In this document: positions 12,341-22,900 of the stretch, piece after piece
Layout: each line of letters opens with the position of its first letter
How positions within the stretch are numbered: the first letter of the stretch is position 1
Assembly: GCA_022414725.1 (NCBI GenBank)
Contig: CM039465.1
Location: 44,653,320-44,717,319 of the forward strand
DNA: 64,000 nucleotides
Source of the DNA: Microglena sp. YARC
Lineage: Eukaryota > Chlorophyta > Chlorophyceae > Chlamydomonadales > Chlamydomonadaceae
Direction: 5' to 3'
Notes under the pieces: model-generated
Database searches by the model: none
Seen by the model: only the letters and a program-made list of their open reading frames with translations
What the model was told of the DNA's origin: nothing
Made by a program: the position numbers and the translations under genes

Positions 12341-13050
12341 GTGTATGTTGTTACATTTCCTCCCTGGTGGAGGGCCCAGTCTGACTTGTCCTCTACTTTG
12401 GACCAGTCAATCGCAATCAGCTGCTCATGGTGGTCTCTGGGTCTCCAATTGATCTCAGGGTGTCTCCCTGGGGATCTCCAGATCTGCTGCTCAGGGTGGT
12501 CCCTGGGTCTCCATATGATCTCAGGGTGTCCCCCTGGGGATCTCCAGATCTGCTGCTCAGGGTGGTCCCTGGGTCTCCATATGATCTCAGGGTGTCCCCC
12601 TGGGGATCTCCAGATCTGCTGCTCAGGGTGGTCCCTGGGTCTCCATATGATCTCAGGGTTTCCCCCTGGAAATCTCCAGATCTGCTGCTCAGGGTGGTCC
12701 CTGGGTCTCCATATGATCTCAGGGTTTCCCCCTGGGGATCTCCAGATCTGCTGCTCAGGGTGGTCCCTGGGTCTCCATATGATCTCCAGATCTATACCTA
12801 GGGTGAAGCACCTGGTCCTAATGTCTTTCACATAGGGGGATGTACCCGGCAGCTGGAAGGGGCCGTTGATATAGGCCAACTGTTCCTCCCTAGGCCGCTC
12901 CTTCCTAACCCAGGGATGCTGGAAGGCATCTACCACCAGGCATCTTTCCCCCAAGTGCCCCCTGTACCTTAGGCGGTCCCTGGGTCTCCATATGATCTCC
13001 AGATGTACAAATAGGGTGAAGTCCAGGGGTAGCCCATTGGGCCGTCGCAT
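12331..13050 (-). repeat. 66-bp minisatellite inside a 239-codon open frame; possible retroelement remnant
   Basis: About 12430-12795 holds 5-6 copies of a 66-bp unit ('gatctgctgctcaggg...ccatatgatctcaggg'). On the - strand it is open for 239 codons and repeats a 22-residue unit containing IIWRPRDHPEQQIWR. The non-repeat part contains YINGPFQLPGTSPYV, and the frame ends in HQGGNVTTYTLR, with 'TGTAACAACA' just before the stop, which resembles the polyprotein end/LTR start of some LTR elements. No protease, RT or integrase motif is visible, so this is weak. Confidence 0.35.
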
Positions 13051-14672
13051 CCCAACTGACTCGCAACCGTCTTATCGACAGCCTGGCAGCTGACTATCAA
13101 CCCATGCGGCCCTAGCTGTACCATCGCATTTATTTTCAGCTCAGTTCAAGGAAGCTCCCTACAGTGGTGACAGCCTGGCAGCTGACTGTCGACCCTTGCG
13201 GCCCTAGCTGTACCACAGCATTTATTTTCAGCTCAGCTCAGCTCAGGTCTGGTTCAGCTCAGTCCAAGAAAGCTCCCTACGGTGGTGTCAGCACTACCCT
13301 ACAGTGGTGACAGCCTGGCAGCTGACTGTCGACCCATGTGGCCCTAGCTGTACCATAGCTTTTCTTTTCAGGTACGAGCGGCAGCTTCTGGGCAGCTTCC
13401 CAGGCCAGCTTCTCAGGTTGACAAGGGCAGTCAGGCCACGCCACCTGTGCATCAACTAGAACATGAACCTATCAGCTCAGGTTGAAAAGGGCGGTCAGGC
13501 CACACCACCTGTGCATGAACTTGAACTTGAACCTGTCACCTCAGGTTGATAAGGGCGTTCAGGCCACACCACCTGTGCATGAACTCGCTACATGAGCCTG
13601 TCACCTTAGGTTGATAAGGGCGTTCAGGCCACACCACCTGTGCATGAACCCGCTACATGAGCCTGTCACCTCAGGTTGATAAGGGCGTTCAGGCCACACC
13701 ACCTGTGCATGAACTCGCTACATGAGCCTGTCAGCTCAGGTTGATAAGGGCGTTCAGGCCACACCACCTGTGCATGAACTCGCTACATGAGCCTGTCAGC
13801 TCAGGTTGATAAGGGCGTTCAGGCCACACCACCTGTGCATGAACTCGCTACATGAGCCTGTCAGCTCAGGTTGATAAGGGCATTCAGGCCACACCACCTG
13901 TGCATGAACTCGCTACATGAGCCTGTCACCTCAGGATGAAAAGGGCAGTCAGGCCAGACCACCTGTGCATGAACTCCCTACATGAGCCTGTCAGCTCAGG
14001 TTGATAAGGGCGTTCAGGCCACACCACCTGTGCATGAACTCGCTACATGAGCCTGTCACCTCAGGTTGATAAGGGCGTTCAGGCCACACCACCTGTGCAT
14101 GAACTCGCTACATGAGCCTGTCAGCTCAGGTTGATAAGGGCAGTCAGGCCAGACCACCTGTGCATGAACTCGCTGCATGAGCCTGTCAGCTCAGGTTGAT
14201 AAGGGCGTTCAGGCCACACCACCTGTGCATGAACTCGCTACATGAGCCTGTCACCTCAGGTTGATAAGGGCGTTCAGGCCACACCACCTGTGCATGAACT
14301 CGCTACATGAGCCTGTCAGCTCAGGTTGAAAAGGGCAGTCAGGCCAGACCACCTGTGCATGAACTCGCTGCATGAGCCTGTCAGCTCAGGTTGATAAGTG
14401 CGTTCAGGCCACACCACCTGTGCATGAACTCGCTACATGAGCCTGTCACCTCAGGTTGATAAGGGCGTTCAGGCCACACCACCTGTGCATGAACTCGCTA
14501 CATGAGCCTGTCACCTCAGGTTGATAAGGGCGTTCAGGCCACACCACCTGTGCATGAACTCGCTACATGAGCCTGTCACCTCAGGTTGATAAGGGCGTTC
14601 AGGCCACACCACCTGTGCATGAACTCGCTACATGAGCCTGTCACCTCAGGTTGATAAGGGCGTTCAGGCTGT
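13051..14672. repeat. 65-bp minisatellite, about 19 copies
   Basis: From about 13425 to 14672 a 65-bp unit repeats ('ctcaggttgataagggc', 'gttcaggccacaccacc', 'tgtgcatgaactcgct'). Copies vary at a few fixed sites (ctcacctcagg/ctcagctcagg; gcgttc/gcagtc; ccacacc/ccagacc), forming mixed subtypes. Upstream, 13075-13375 contains three ~115-bp repeats with 'gacagcctggcagctgact' and 'ggccctagctgtacca'. Confidence 0.9.
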
Positions 14673-15150
14673 TTCAAACGAATTATTTCAAACGAAGACT
14701 TCTAACAGAATTTCAAGTGGAGATTTCAAACGACATATTTCAAACCAAGATTCCATGCGAAGATTTCTTACGAAGATTTCAAACGTCGTATTTCAAACAA
14801 AGATTTCAGACGAAGTATTTCAAGCAAAGATTTCAAATTAATTGTTTCAAACGAAGATTCAGATTAAGTCTTTCAAACGAAGATTTCAAATTAAGTATCT
14901 CAAACGAAGATTTCAAACGAAGATTTCAAGCAAAGTGTTTCAAACTTGCTCAGCTGTTTTGATCTGGCGGGAAGTGAGATCCTGGCTCTGAGGCCGAGAA
15001 CGGACATTTTCGGTGGCGTGTGCCAAGCTGGCAGGAAGTGAGATCCTGGCTCTGAGGCCGAGATCTGAGAAATTTTCTGTTGCGTGTGGCCGTGTAAAAT
15101 GGCCGTGTAAAATGGCCGTGTAAAATGAAAAAATCACTGATGAACTGAAC
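14673..15150. repeat. 'gatttcaaacgaa' short tandem array and ~75-bp duplication
   Basis: 14673-14945 consists of degenerate units of 'gatttcaaacgaa' (about 13-28 bp spacing). At 14955-15075 a block with 'ggaagtgagatcctggctc' and 'tgaggccgaga' is present twice, followed by three 13-bp copies of 'ggccgtgtaaaat'. No coding signal. Confidence 0.75.
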
Positions 15151-15224
15151 CCCAAACAATCGCTTTACTGACAGTGGCCCTGAATTCGTGCAACAGTGAT
15201 CATTTATCAAGAAGTGGTATGTGG

Positions 15225-15335
15225 TATGGGGAAGTTAGCGTTCAGGGGGGGTAGGCTGAAGTGGTTCAGGTTTTGATTCAAAGGTTTAGGTGTTTTTAGG
15301 GTTTAGGGGGCTAACCTCTCCTTACCGTGGTCTAC
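15225..15335. mobile_element. MITE-like element, degraded copy of the one at 22794
   Basis: Begins 'gggaagttagcg' and ends 'gggggctaacc', with interior 'ggttttgattcaaa' and 'tagggtttagg', matching the element at 22794-22897 in order. Terminal inverted repeats are imperfect here. Confidence 0.5.
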
Positions 15336-16396
15336 AGAATCCTTTGATGCAAGGGCGAGATCCTTAGCACCTTAGTGATCAATAGATGAGGTGCATACGG
15401 CCACTTGTGTGCCAACGACATGTCGCTGCATGGCTCTGCTTGGGTCTGGCTAAACTAGTCATAAATGGCCCCCCATGTCCCCCGCGCTTTGCGTGTGTAG
15501 CAGGATAGCCTGCTACTTGTCTATACCTTTGGAATATGGACCTAAGATTATCTAGTATCTTGACATCTAGAGTCGCTTTTTTGATATGCCCATGAGTCTA
15601 GCGTCCCGCTACACTGTTTTTCCGCGACACTGCTGACGCCAGGAATGTAGTGGTTTTCGAGTTGGAAGGGACAGACTCCCAGAACAACTACGCACCGATG
15701 CACCGTCATCATGTTCATGTGTACGACGTTCAGTTGTAGACGGGAGTCAGTCAAGTAAGTAGGATTATGGTTGAACTTGGTTGAACTTGATCATGAAGAA
15801 GCATTGGTTCATCGGGCTCCCAGGTGTGGGTTATGTCTTCAGATTTCAGATGCTTGGTTGAAGCAACGTGTGTGCCAGATACTGAATGTGTACGGCTGAT
15901 GTGCACGGCTGTCAGATGTTTGCCTGGGGCATTGCGCCCGTCTGCTACTTAATGTGTACGGATTTCAGATGCTTGGCTGGAGCATCGCGCAGGTCACCAC
16001 TCACCAGGACACCTGGCCACTGCCAAGGCTACCAGTAGCCTTGTGGCCAGGGGTCCAATCGCCCCGTTGGCAGAGTCGCCTAGGTGGCAGGCTTGGGAGA
16101 TTTGATCGCATAGCAGCATGGTCCGTTCTGTCTGTGCTTCCACAGCTATTAATGCTCCCAAATTAAATGTTTCGGCCAAGCAGTTTGAGAGAACCTTGCA
16201 CGCAAAGGATGATTGGGGTCATCTGGGTGGTACTGGCGTTTAGGCGTGACTGTAGGTTAGGAAAATCTTGATATATTGTGCAGCGCGATACTAGCAGCAA
16301 TTCAGCGGATGAAATGGATGTGGGTCTTGTAGTTTGTACTTAGTACCAAAAACGTTTTGCCGGTCATTCAGGCAACATTTCCGATACTTTTCATAA
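15336..16396. other. Non-coding sequence with a short hairpin
   Basis: No convincing exon. 'cctggccactgccaaggctac' at about 16010 is followed by 'gtagccttgtggccagg', giving a 17-base-pair hairpin with a small bulge. A ~60-bp motif with 'atttcagatgcttgg' and 'gtgtacgg' recurs at about 15840 and 15955. Nothing else recognised. Confidence 0.4.
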
Positions 16397-17306
16397 TTAC
16401 ACAAGCTAGGATCCAGTAAAAACATCAACATTTTGGAGGCTGTCGATGTCGAAGGTATTATGTCTGAAGTTTTTGAGTCATGGAGGTTTAAGTACCCAAG
16501 TGACACCAATGCAGTTAGAGACATCCCTGATGAGAGAAGGGTTGGCTTTAAACGCCTCCGATACCAAAAATGGTTTGCAGCCAACAGCAATGATGAGAAT
16601 GGCTTGATTCCCTTTACATCCGCCTTACATAAGCAGGATCAGATTCGTTCTATAGCACAGTTTAGAATGGGTTCCCATTGGCTGAACACAGAAAGAATGA
16701 GGGTGGTGGATAGAGCACACATCCCTCGCTCAATGAGACACTGTCAAATGTGTGGGTTCCAAAAACCTGAGGATGAAATGCATATGTTTGAGTGCCCTTT
16801 TTATAATGATATTCGCCTCCGCTACCAGAAGCTGTTTACAGATATTTATAGGCATGTCCATGAGGATACCAACTTAACCGTATGGAATGTGGAATTCTGC
16901 GATTCCACATTCAGAACCTTTATGAATGGAAATGGCACTAAGTCTTTTTGGAGCAACCTAGCCGACTATCTTTCTACTTGTAGAAGAGCAAGACAGGAAG
17001 CCCTGGACTGCTTAGTGGCACCGTAATTTATCATCCCTTTTTTTCTTCTTCTTGTGACTTCTCATTTGTTAGCTTCTTACCTCCGCCACTGTAAGTGGTT
17101 GAGATCTGGGTCCGGCTCTAAGGGGTTTAATACCTACGCCACCAAAACGGTGGTTGGGAGTTTGGTTTGTTTGTCCTCGACACACCCCTGATGTAATGGG
17201 GGTTTTTGCTTTGTGGGTGCTTTTTCTTTTTGTTTAAAGCACAGAGTCTCATACACCCTCGCGGTGTCAAGTAGACTTTAACATGTAATGTAATGTAATG
17301 TAATAA
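16397..17306 (+). mobile_element. LINE retrotransposon 3' end (5'-truncated), with C-terminal ORF2 fragment
   Basis: The open frame 16433-17026 (about 197 residues) resembles the C-terminal tail of L1-clade reverse-transcriptase proteins: IAQFRMGSHWLNTERMR followed by a zinc-knuckle-like C-x2-C-x9-H-x3-C (CQMCGFQKPEDEMHMFEC). No RT catalytic motif is present, so the copy is 5'-truncated. A ~250-bp 3' UTR leads to the tail (ATGTA)n at 17281-17305. Truncation and tail fit target-primed reverse transcription. The frame is undisrupted, suggesting a fairly young insertion. Confidence 0.75.
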
Positions 17307-18020
17307 TTCTGTAAGTTCAAGGTACGAACTGCAACTACGAAGTGTTTTGAAATCCCAATTCCAAATCATCCGCTGAGTGGCTTTAATAATTCTACCCCTC
17401 CAAATTCCACACCTGGGCATCAGGCTGCCAGATACTTAATGTTTATGCCTCCCCAAATTCCACACCTGGGCATAGGGCTGCCAGATATCAAATGTTGATG
17501 ACCAAATCCTAATTAATATCACTCCGGTAGCCTTGCCTCGTCAGTAACTCAGATTGTCAGTTAATTATATAATCAGTTGACCCCACCCACCCACCCAGAA
17601 GCGGACTTGCCCCCCACCCACCCACCCCCCCCACTTGCCCCACCCACCCACCCACCCACCCAGAATGCTGTGGAGCGGGCTTGTCTCAGCTCAACTATGT
17701 ATGGCCAGGCAATGCCAATGTCACTGTTATGGCCTGTCAGTGTCGATGCTATTTCATGTACCTATCATACCGTATATTCATATAAGACAAACTTTTAAAC
17801 CCATTCAGCATATGATTTGGATTTGGGTTTTCGAAAAGGTCGAGGTGTAAACTACGATCGAAGATACTAACATCCAAATCATCCGCCGAATGGCTATAGA
17901 CTGAGTGGACGTAGTATGTAAGACCAACTAGTATGTAACACCGCGTAGTGACCTAGCAAGTCAGCTTTGTGCCACGCTTTGCCATTCGCCATTTTTTAGG
18001 TGTGAGAACTGAGAAGCATT
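17307..18020. other. Non-coding, with a ~54-bp duplication and CCCACC microsatellite
   Basis: 'ctccccaaattccacacctgg' with 'gcatcaggctgccagatac' is present twice at about 17398-17490. A (CCCACC)n tract lies at 17580-17665. 'aaatcatccgc(t/c)ga(g/a)tggctt' occurs at about 17365 and 17877. No coding signal. Confidence 0.5.
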
Positions 18021-18300
18021 CCACCCCAGGAGGTGAGTCTCCCGACACCAACCAGCGACACCAAGGATTCAGTTCGAGTTGCGTTGCCACTCCTCCATAA
18101 GACAAGGCGCACTGTCAGTGGGAGATACCGACCCTCGTCGCTCGACCCAACGAACATTTACCACTGCCCCTGTTGACCACGGCAGACAAGCCCCCTGCTA
18201 TGAACTAAGTTACATGGCTCCAGCCGTTAAGGCTGCTTCCCGGCTTTGGCAGAAACATCAACATGTTCAATTGAAATTGAAATTGTAACATCCGTGTAAT
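18021..18300 (+). mobile_element. Possible LINE-like 3' end with (TTGAAA)n tail
   Basis: A unique segment ends in 'caattgaaattgaaattg' at about 18269-18287, a short tandem tail like those of non-LTR elements. No protein similarity is visible. Confidence 0.3.
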
Positions 18301-19950
18301 ACAGTTACCCGCAAGACGTGATGTTAAGGAAACATGTTAAATATTCTTATTCAGGTTCTTATTCAAATATCCAACTAAACTTTATCCAATCTCTCAATAC
18401 AGGAATTACTAAACAGATGAAACGTGTCACGTCCTTTCGAGTTGCTATTCGTACCAGTATAAAGCACGTGGGTTAAGTTAAACTTTAAGCTTTGTCTGCG
18501 TATGTGCCTGCATATCTAGATAGATAGGCAGGCATTAGTTACGTGCTCTCACGTTTTGGGGGTGCTCCGTTTGAGTCACTCTTGGGTCCACAAAAGCTGC
18601 TAGTAGCACCCACCCATATCTAGAAGCACTGTGCTACATAATAGACGCTGGGTCTTTTCCTTAAAAATACCTTGCCCCCCCAAGCCTCGCAAACCAGGGA
18701 GTGTGGAGATCTCCATGATCTCATGCTCACGAGTCACAACTCAAGCTCAAATTATACGGAAGGGGCCATCCGGGGGCCAAGTAACACACAGAACCAAGTG
18801 ACACGCAATGTCCCATCATGCACCTTGCGCCATCCCATCACCGTGAGACGGTGCAGATGCTTGCTAGCTTGGCACTCCTCCCTCCATCCTACGAGCGACG
18901 TTGCGAACACCAGCATTCAGACGACGTTGGCAAAACCCGGTGGGCAAAACCAAAACCAAGCCAACACCGGTGCCAAGCCAATGAGAACCAAGCCAAACCA
19001 AGCCAAGCCAATATTCCCAACAAGTCCGATATTCCCGTACCTGCAGAGGTCGCACGCGTTAGTTTCCTTTTCCAGCAATTCACAAGTGCTACGCATTCGG
19101 GAATCTTCTTCGAAGATACCTCTTCTTTATCCATTATTGGAACTAACAAGTAGCTTCTCACCCACTATCGATCGCTAGCTCGCCTAGGAGTGCCGACGGC
19201 CCTTGCTGAGGCCCAGTCTGTTGCCTGCGTTCTTCTCGGTCGATGTTTCACGTTTTAGAGGCTATTAATGGCAGAATTCATCCATAAGCTCGCCCAACAG
19301 TTCATTCGTAAGCAATTGCTTTTCTCATCTTTCGCAGTAGCTGCGCTTTCTTCTTGCTGTGCCCATTTTTGTGCGACATGCCATCCAGCAGCTGCTTTAC
19401 TATTCTAGCTATCCCATTATCCCTCTTGTGTTTGTCTAGCTCCAGACGTTTACTCCCATGCTCAGTGCTGGCCCCTCATTTTCCTTCTTTGTCACCAGCC
19501 TCGTTGCCAGGTTCTGATTCTAGAAAGCTTGCAAGTGCTTTATTTCGTAGCTAGTAGCTACAGATTTGGCACCAGGCGATTCCAAATGATATGCATGAAG
19601 ATACTAGTTGACTGGGCGCACCCCACTTTGCTCTGAATAAGTGTTCGGAAAGCCCCCTGTGCCGGTTACATGATGCAGGGGTAGCCGGAAACAGCACCTT
19701 CACATTTCGCCCCCTCGTGACGGGAGGGGGGGTCAGTTGGCCGTTGTGTTTGGGGAGCGGACGAGCATCTTTCAGCCAATCTCTACCATCAAAGCACCAA
19801 TCTCTGCTTCGGTCTGCCTCGATTCCCGTTGCTTGAACTCGTTAGGCATCTGGCCTGCACCACTGATCCACTGCATCTATTAGCCTGCAAGTATCGTTCA
19901 TAACAGTCGGGATGACAAGTTGCATCCTCTCCCTCACTACCACGTTCCAT
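18301..19950. other. No confident feature; AT-rich then mixed sequence
   Basis: I see no supported exon. Around 18935-19020 a short 'ccaagcca(a)' array occurs. Open frames of 60-170 codons overlap on both strands but show no family resemblance. The 5' end of the IQM-like gene may begin in the right part. Confidence 0.35.
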
Positions 19951-19954
19951 CGCC

Positions 19955-22900
19955 ATGTTCGCGACTTCACCTCTGCCGTTACGAAATTCCATCCTAGCTC
20001 CCCCGATGCCTGCTGCAGTCTCGCAACAAAACAAGCTCACTACAATCGAACTCAGTAGTGCCCTTCCAACTGTGGTGACTAACACAGCTCAGCAGCTCCA
20101 TATAACAATTCTCTGCTTCACCCTTGTCGTAGCTGCTCATTACTCGTCGTTTGTTCTCAACCACCGTGCCCAACCCCTCCCTCTCTGCCCCTCCCCTACT
20201 CCTGCTTTGTCCCAGAGTTTCGAGAACGCGGTGGGTTCAATGCTTTACATCGTCCTAGAGGAAATTCCGAAGATGGCTCGGAGTCGGAGTCAGCAGATGA
20301 CTCCTCCCTTACCAAAGTAGACTTCGACTGTGATCGAGAAAGCTTGGCTGTGTACTTGACATGGCTTAGAAGTCAGAAGTCCAATACAGGATCTGAGGTT
20401 TCAAAGGTGTGTGTGCTCAAGATTGAGTCCAGAATGTCCTATTTACTATTAGGAGGTGTGATCGAGAAACCTTGGCTGTGTACCTGACATGGCTTTCAGG
20501 TCAGAAGTCCAGTTTAGGATCTGTGATTTCAAAGGTTTGTATTTAGTCTTTGGCGGTGACACCCTGGTCCTATGGCTCCACTAATCACGACCTGCCATTA
20601 CTGAACAACCGACCAAACTGAATTAAAACATGATCAATCAATGGATTAATAAACAACCAAATATCTGTTTGAGTCAACTCTGGTTTGTCCAGCATTGGCT
20701 GTGGTTACATATATAAGAGAATATTGTACACCAACCTTCAGACTCAACCTATCAGTGATTTCTTTTTCAAATATGAAAGTGGGGTTTTAGTAGCTATATG
20801 GTTCTAGGCCTCCTCCAGGGTCAGCCTTTTAGTGGGTTTTGTAGCTTTTTGGGGCCATTTGGGGCAAACAAAAAAAACTGTTTTTTTACTTTTTATAGAG
20901 ATAATCTCTCCAAAACGGGGTCAAAACTAGCGATCGCTATATATAGTGGGAAACAATATCCGTGGAACCTATGTGGGTAGAGCATACAAGTGTTTTTATA
21001 ATTAAACTGTGTACCATATTCCGTGCTATGATTTCATGCAGAAATTAGTGTAAGTGCATGCGCTGCGGTAGTAGGTGTATTGCCTTACAACCCATGATTT
21101 CATGCGGAGTGTGATGAAAGCTGTATGAATGCACTGCTGCTGAAGATGCACTACCTTCCGATCTATGGTTTCGTGCCCAATTAAAATCTTCCATGCCATG
21201 ATTTCATGCAGAATGTGATGAGTGCGAAGGCGCTGCTGCCTTACATGTACTACTAACCCATGATTTAGTGCAGAATTAAAATGTGCACTATCTTCCATGC
21301 CATTATTTTGTGCAGAATTTTGTGTAAGTAAATGCACTGCTGCCATACGTGTACTACTAACCCATGATTTAGTGCAGAATTCAAATGTGCACTATCTTCC
21401 ATGCCATGATTTTGTGCAGAATTTGGTGTAAGCAAATTCACTGCTGCCATACGTGTACTACTAACCCATGATTTCGTGCATTATTCAAACGTGTACTATC
21501 TTCCAGTGATATTTTTTTCAAATCTGAAAGTCGGTTTTCCCTAGCATTATGGTTTTAGGCCTCCTCCAGGGGCAGCGATTTAGAGCTGTCTACAGCTTAT
21601 TAGGGCCATTTAAGGCAAAAACGAACTTTTTCTTCCTCTTATTTTATAGCGATTCTTTTGCTAAAACAGGGTCAAAACTAGCGATCCCTATATATAGCAG
21701 AAATAAAAATCCCTGCTATCTTCTAACCGGGTTTCAACCCATGATTTCATGCAGAATGTGATGAGAGAAAATGCACTGCTGCCATACGTGTACTACTAAC
21801 CCATGATTTCGTGCATAATTCAAATGTTTACTTTCTTGCAACCGGGTTCCAACCCATGATTTCATGCAGAATGTGATGAAAGCTGTATGAATGCACTGCT
21901 GCTTAAGATGCACTACCTTCCAATCTGTGGTTTTGTGCTCAATTAAAATCTTCCATGCTATGATTTCATGCAGAATGTGATGAAAGCTGTATGAATGCAC
22001 TGCTGCTGAAGATGCACTACCTTCCAATCTATGGTTTCGTGCCCAATTAAAATCTTCCATGCCATGATTTCATGCAGAATGTGATAAAAGCTGTATGAAT
22101 GCACTGCTGCTAAAGATACATTACCTTCCAATCTATGGTTTCGTGCCCAATTAAAATCTTCTAACCCATGATTTCATGCAGAATGTGATGAGAGAAAATG
22201 CACTGCTGCTGCGATGCGAGCACTGGCTAGAGGCAGCTGACGAAAAGCATAGATACGGCAGCAACTTGCGGTGCGTGGTCTGGGTTATTATTATGAAATG
22301 TGGGTGTGGGTGGGGGTGAGTGTGGGTGGGGGTGAGTGTGGGTGGGGGCATAGATACGGCAGCAACTTGCGTTGCGTGGTCTGGGTTATTATTATGAAAT
22401 GTGTATGGGGGGGTGTGAGTGTGGGTGGGGGCATAAATACGGCAGCAACTTGTGGTGCGTGGTCTGGGTTATTATTATGAAATGTGGGTGTGGGTGAGTG
22501 TGGGTGGGGGCATAGATACGGCAGCAACTTGTGGTGCGTGGTCTGGGTTATTATTATGAAATGTGGGTGGGGGTGTGTGAGTGTGGGTGGGGGCATAGAT
22601 ACGGCAGCAACTTGTGGTGCGTGGTCCGGGTTATTATTATGAAATGTGGGTGTGGGTGAGTTTGGGTGGGGGCATAGATACAGCAGCATCTTGCGGTGCG
22701 TTGTCTGGGTTATTATGAAATGTGTGTGTGGGGGGTGTATGGGTGGGTGGGGGGCATAGATAAGGCAGCAACCTAGTAGGGTGCTTGTACAGGGAAGTTA
22801 GCCCCCACTTCAGTTTATGGGGTTTAGTGGTTAAGGTTTTGATTCAAATGTTCAGGGTTAGGTGGTTATAGGGTTTAGGCAAGTGGGGGCTAACTTCGTC

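Noticed and set aside
13425..14672. CRISPR array
   Set aside because: Direct repeats are head-to-tail with no unique spacers, and the sequence is eukaryotic.
15994..16179. 61-codon - strand frame MAETFNLGALIAVEAQ
   Set aside because: Overlaps a hairpin, no splice or family support; could be chance.
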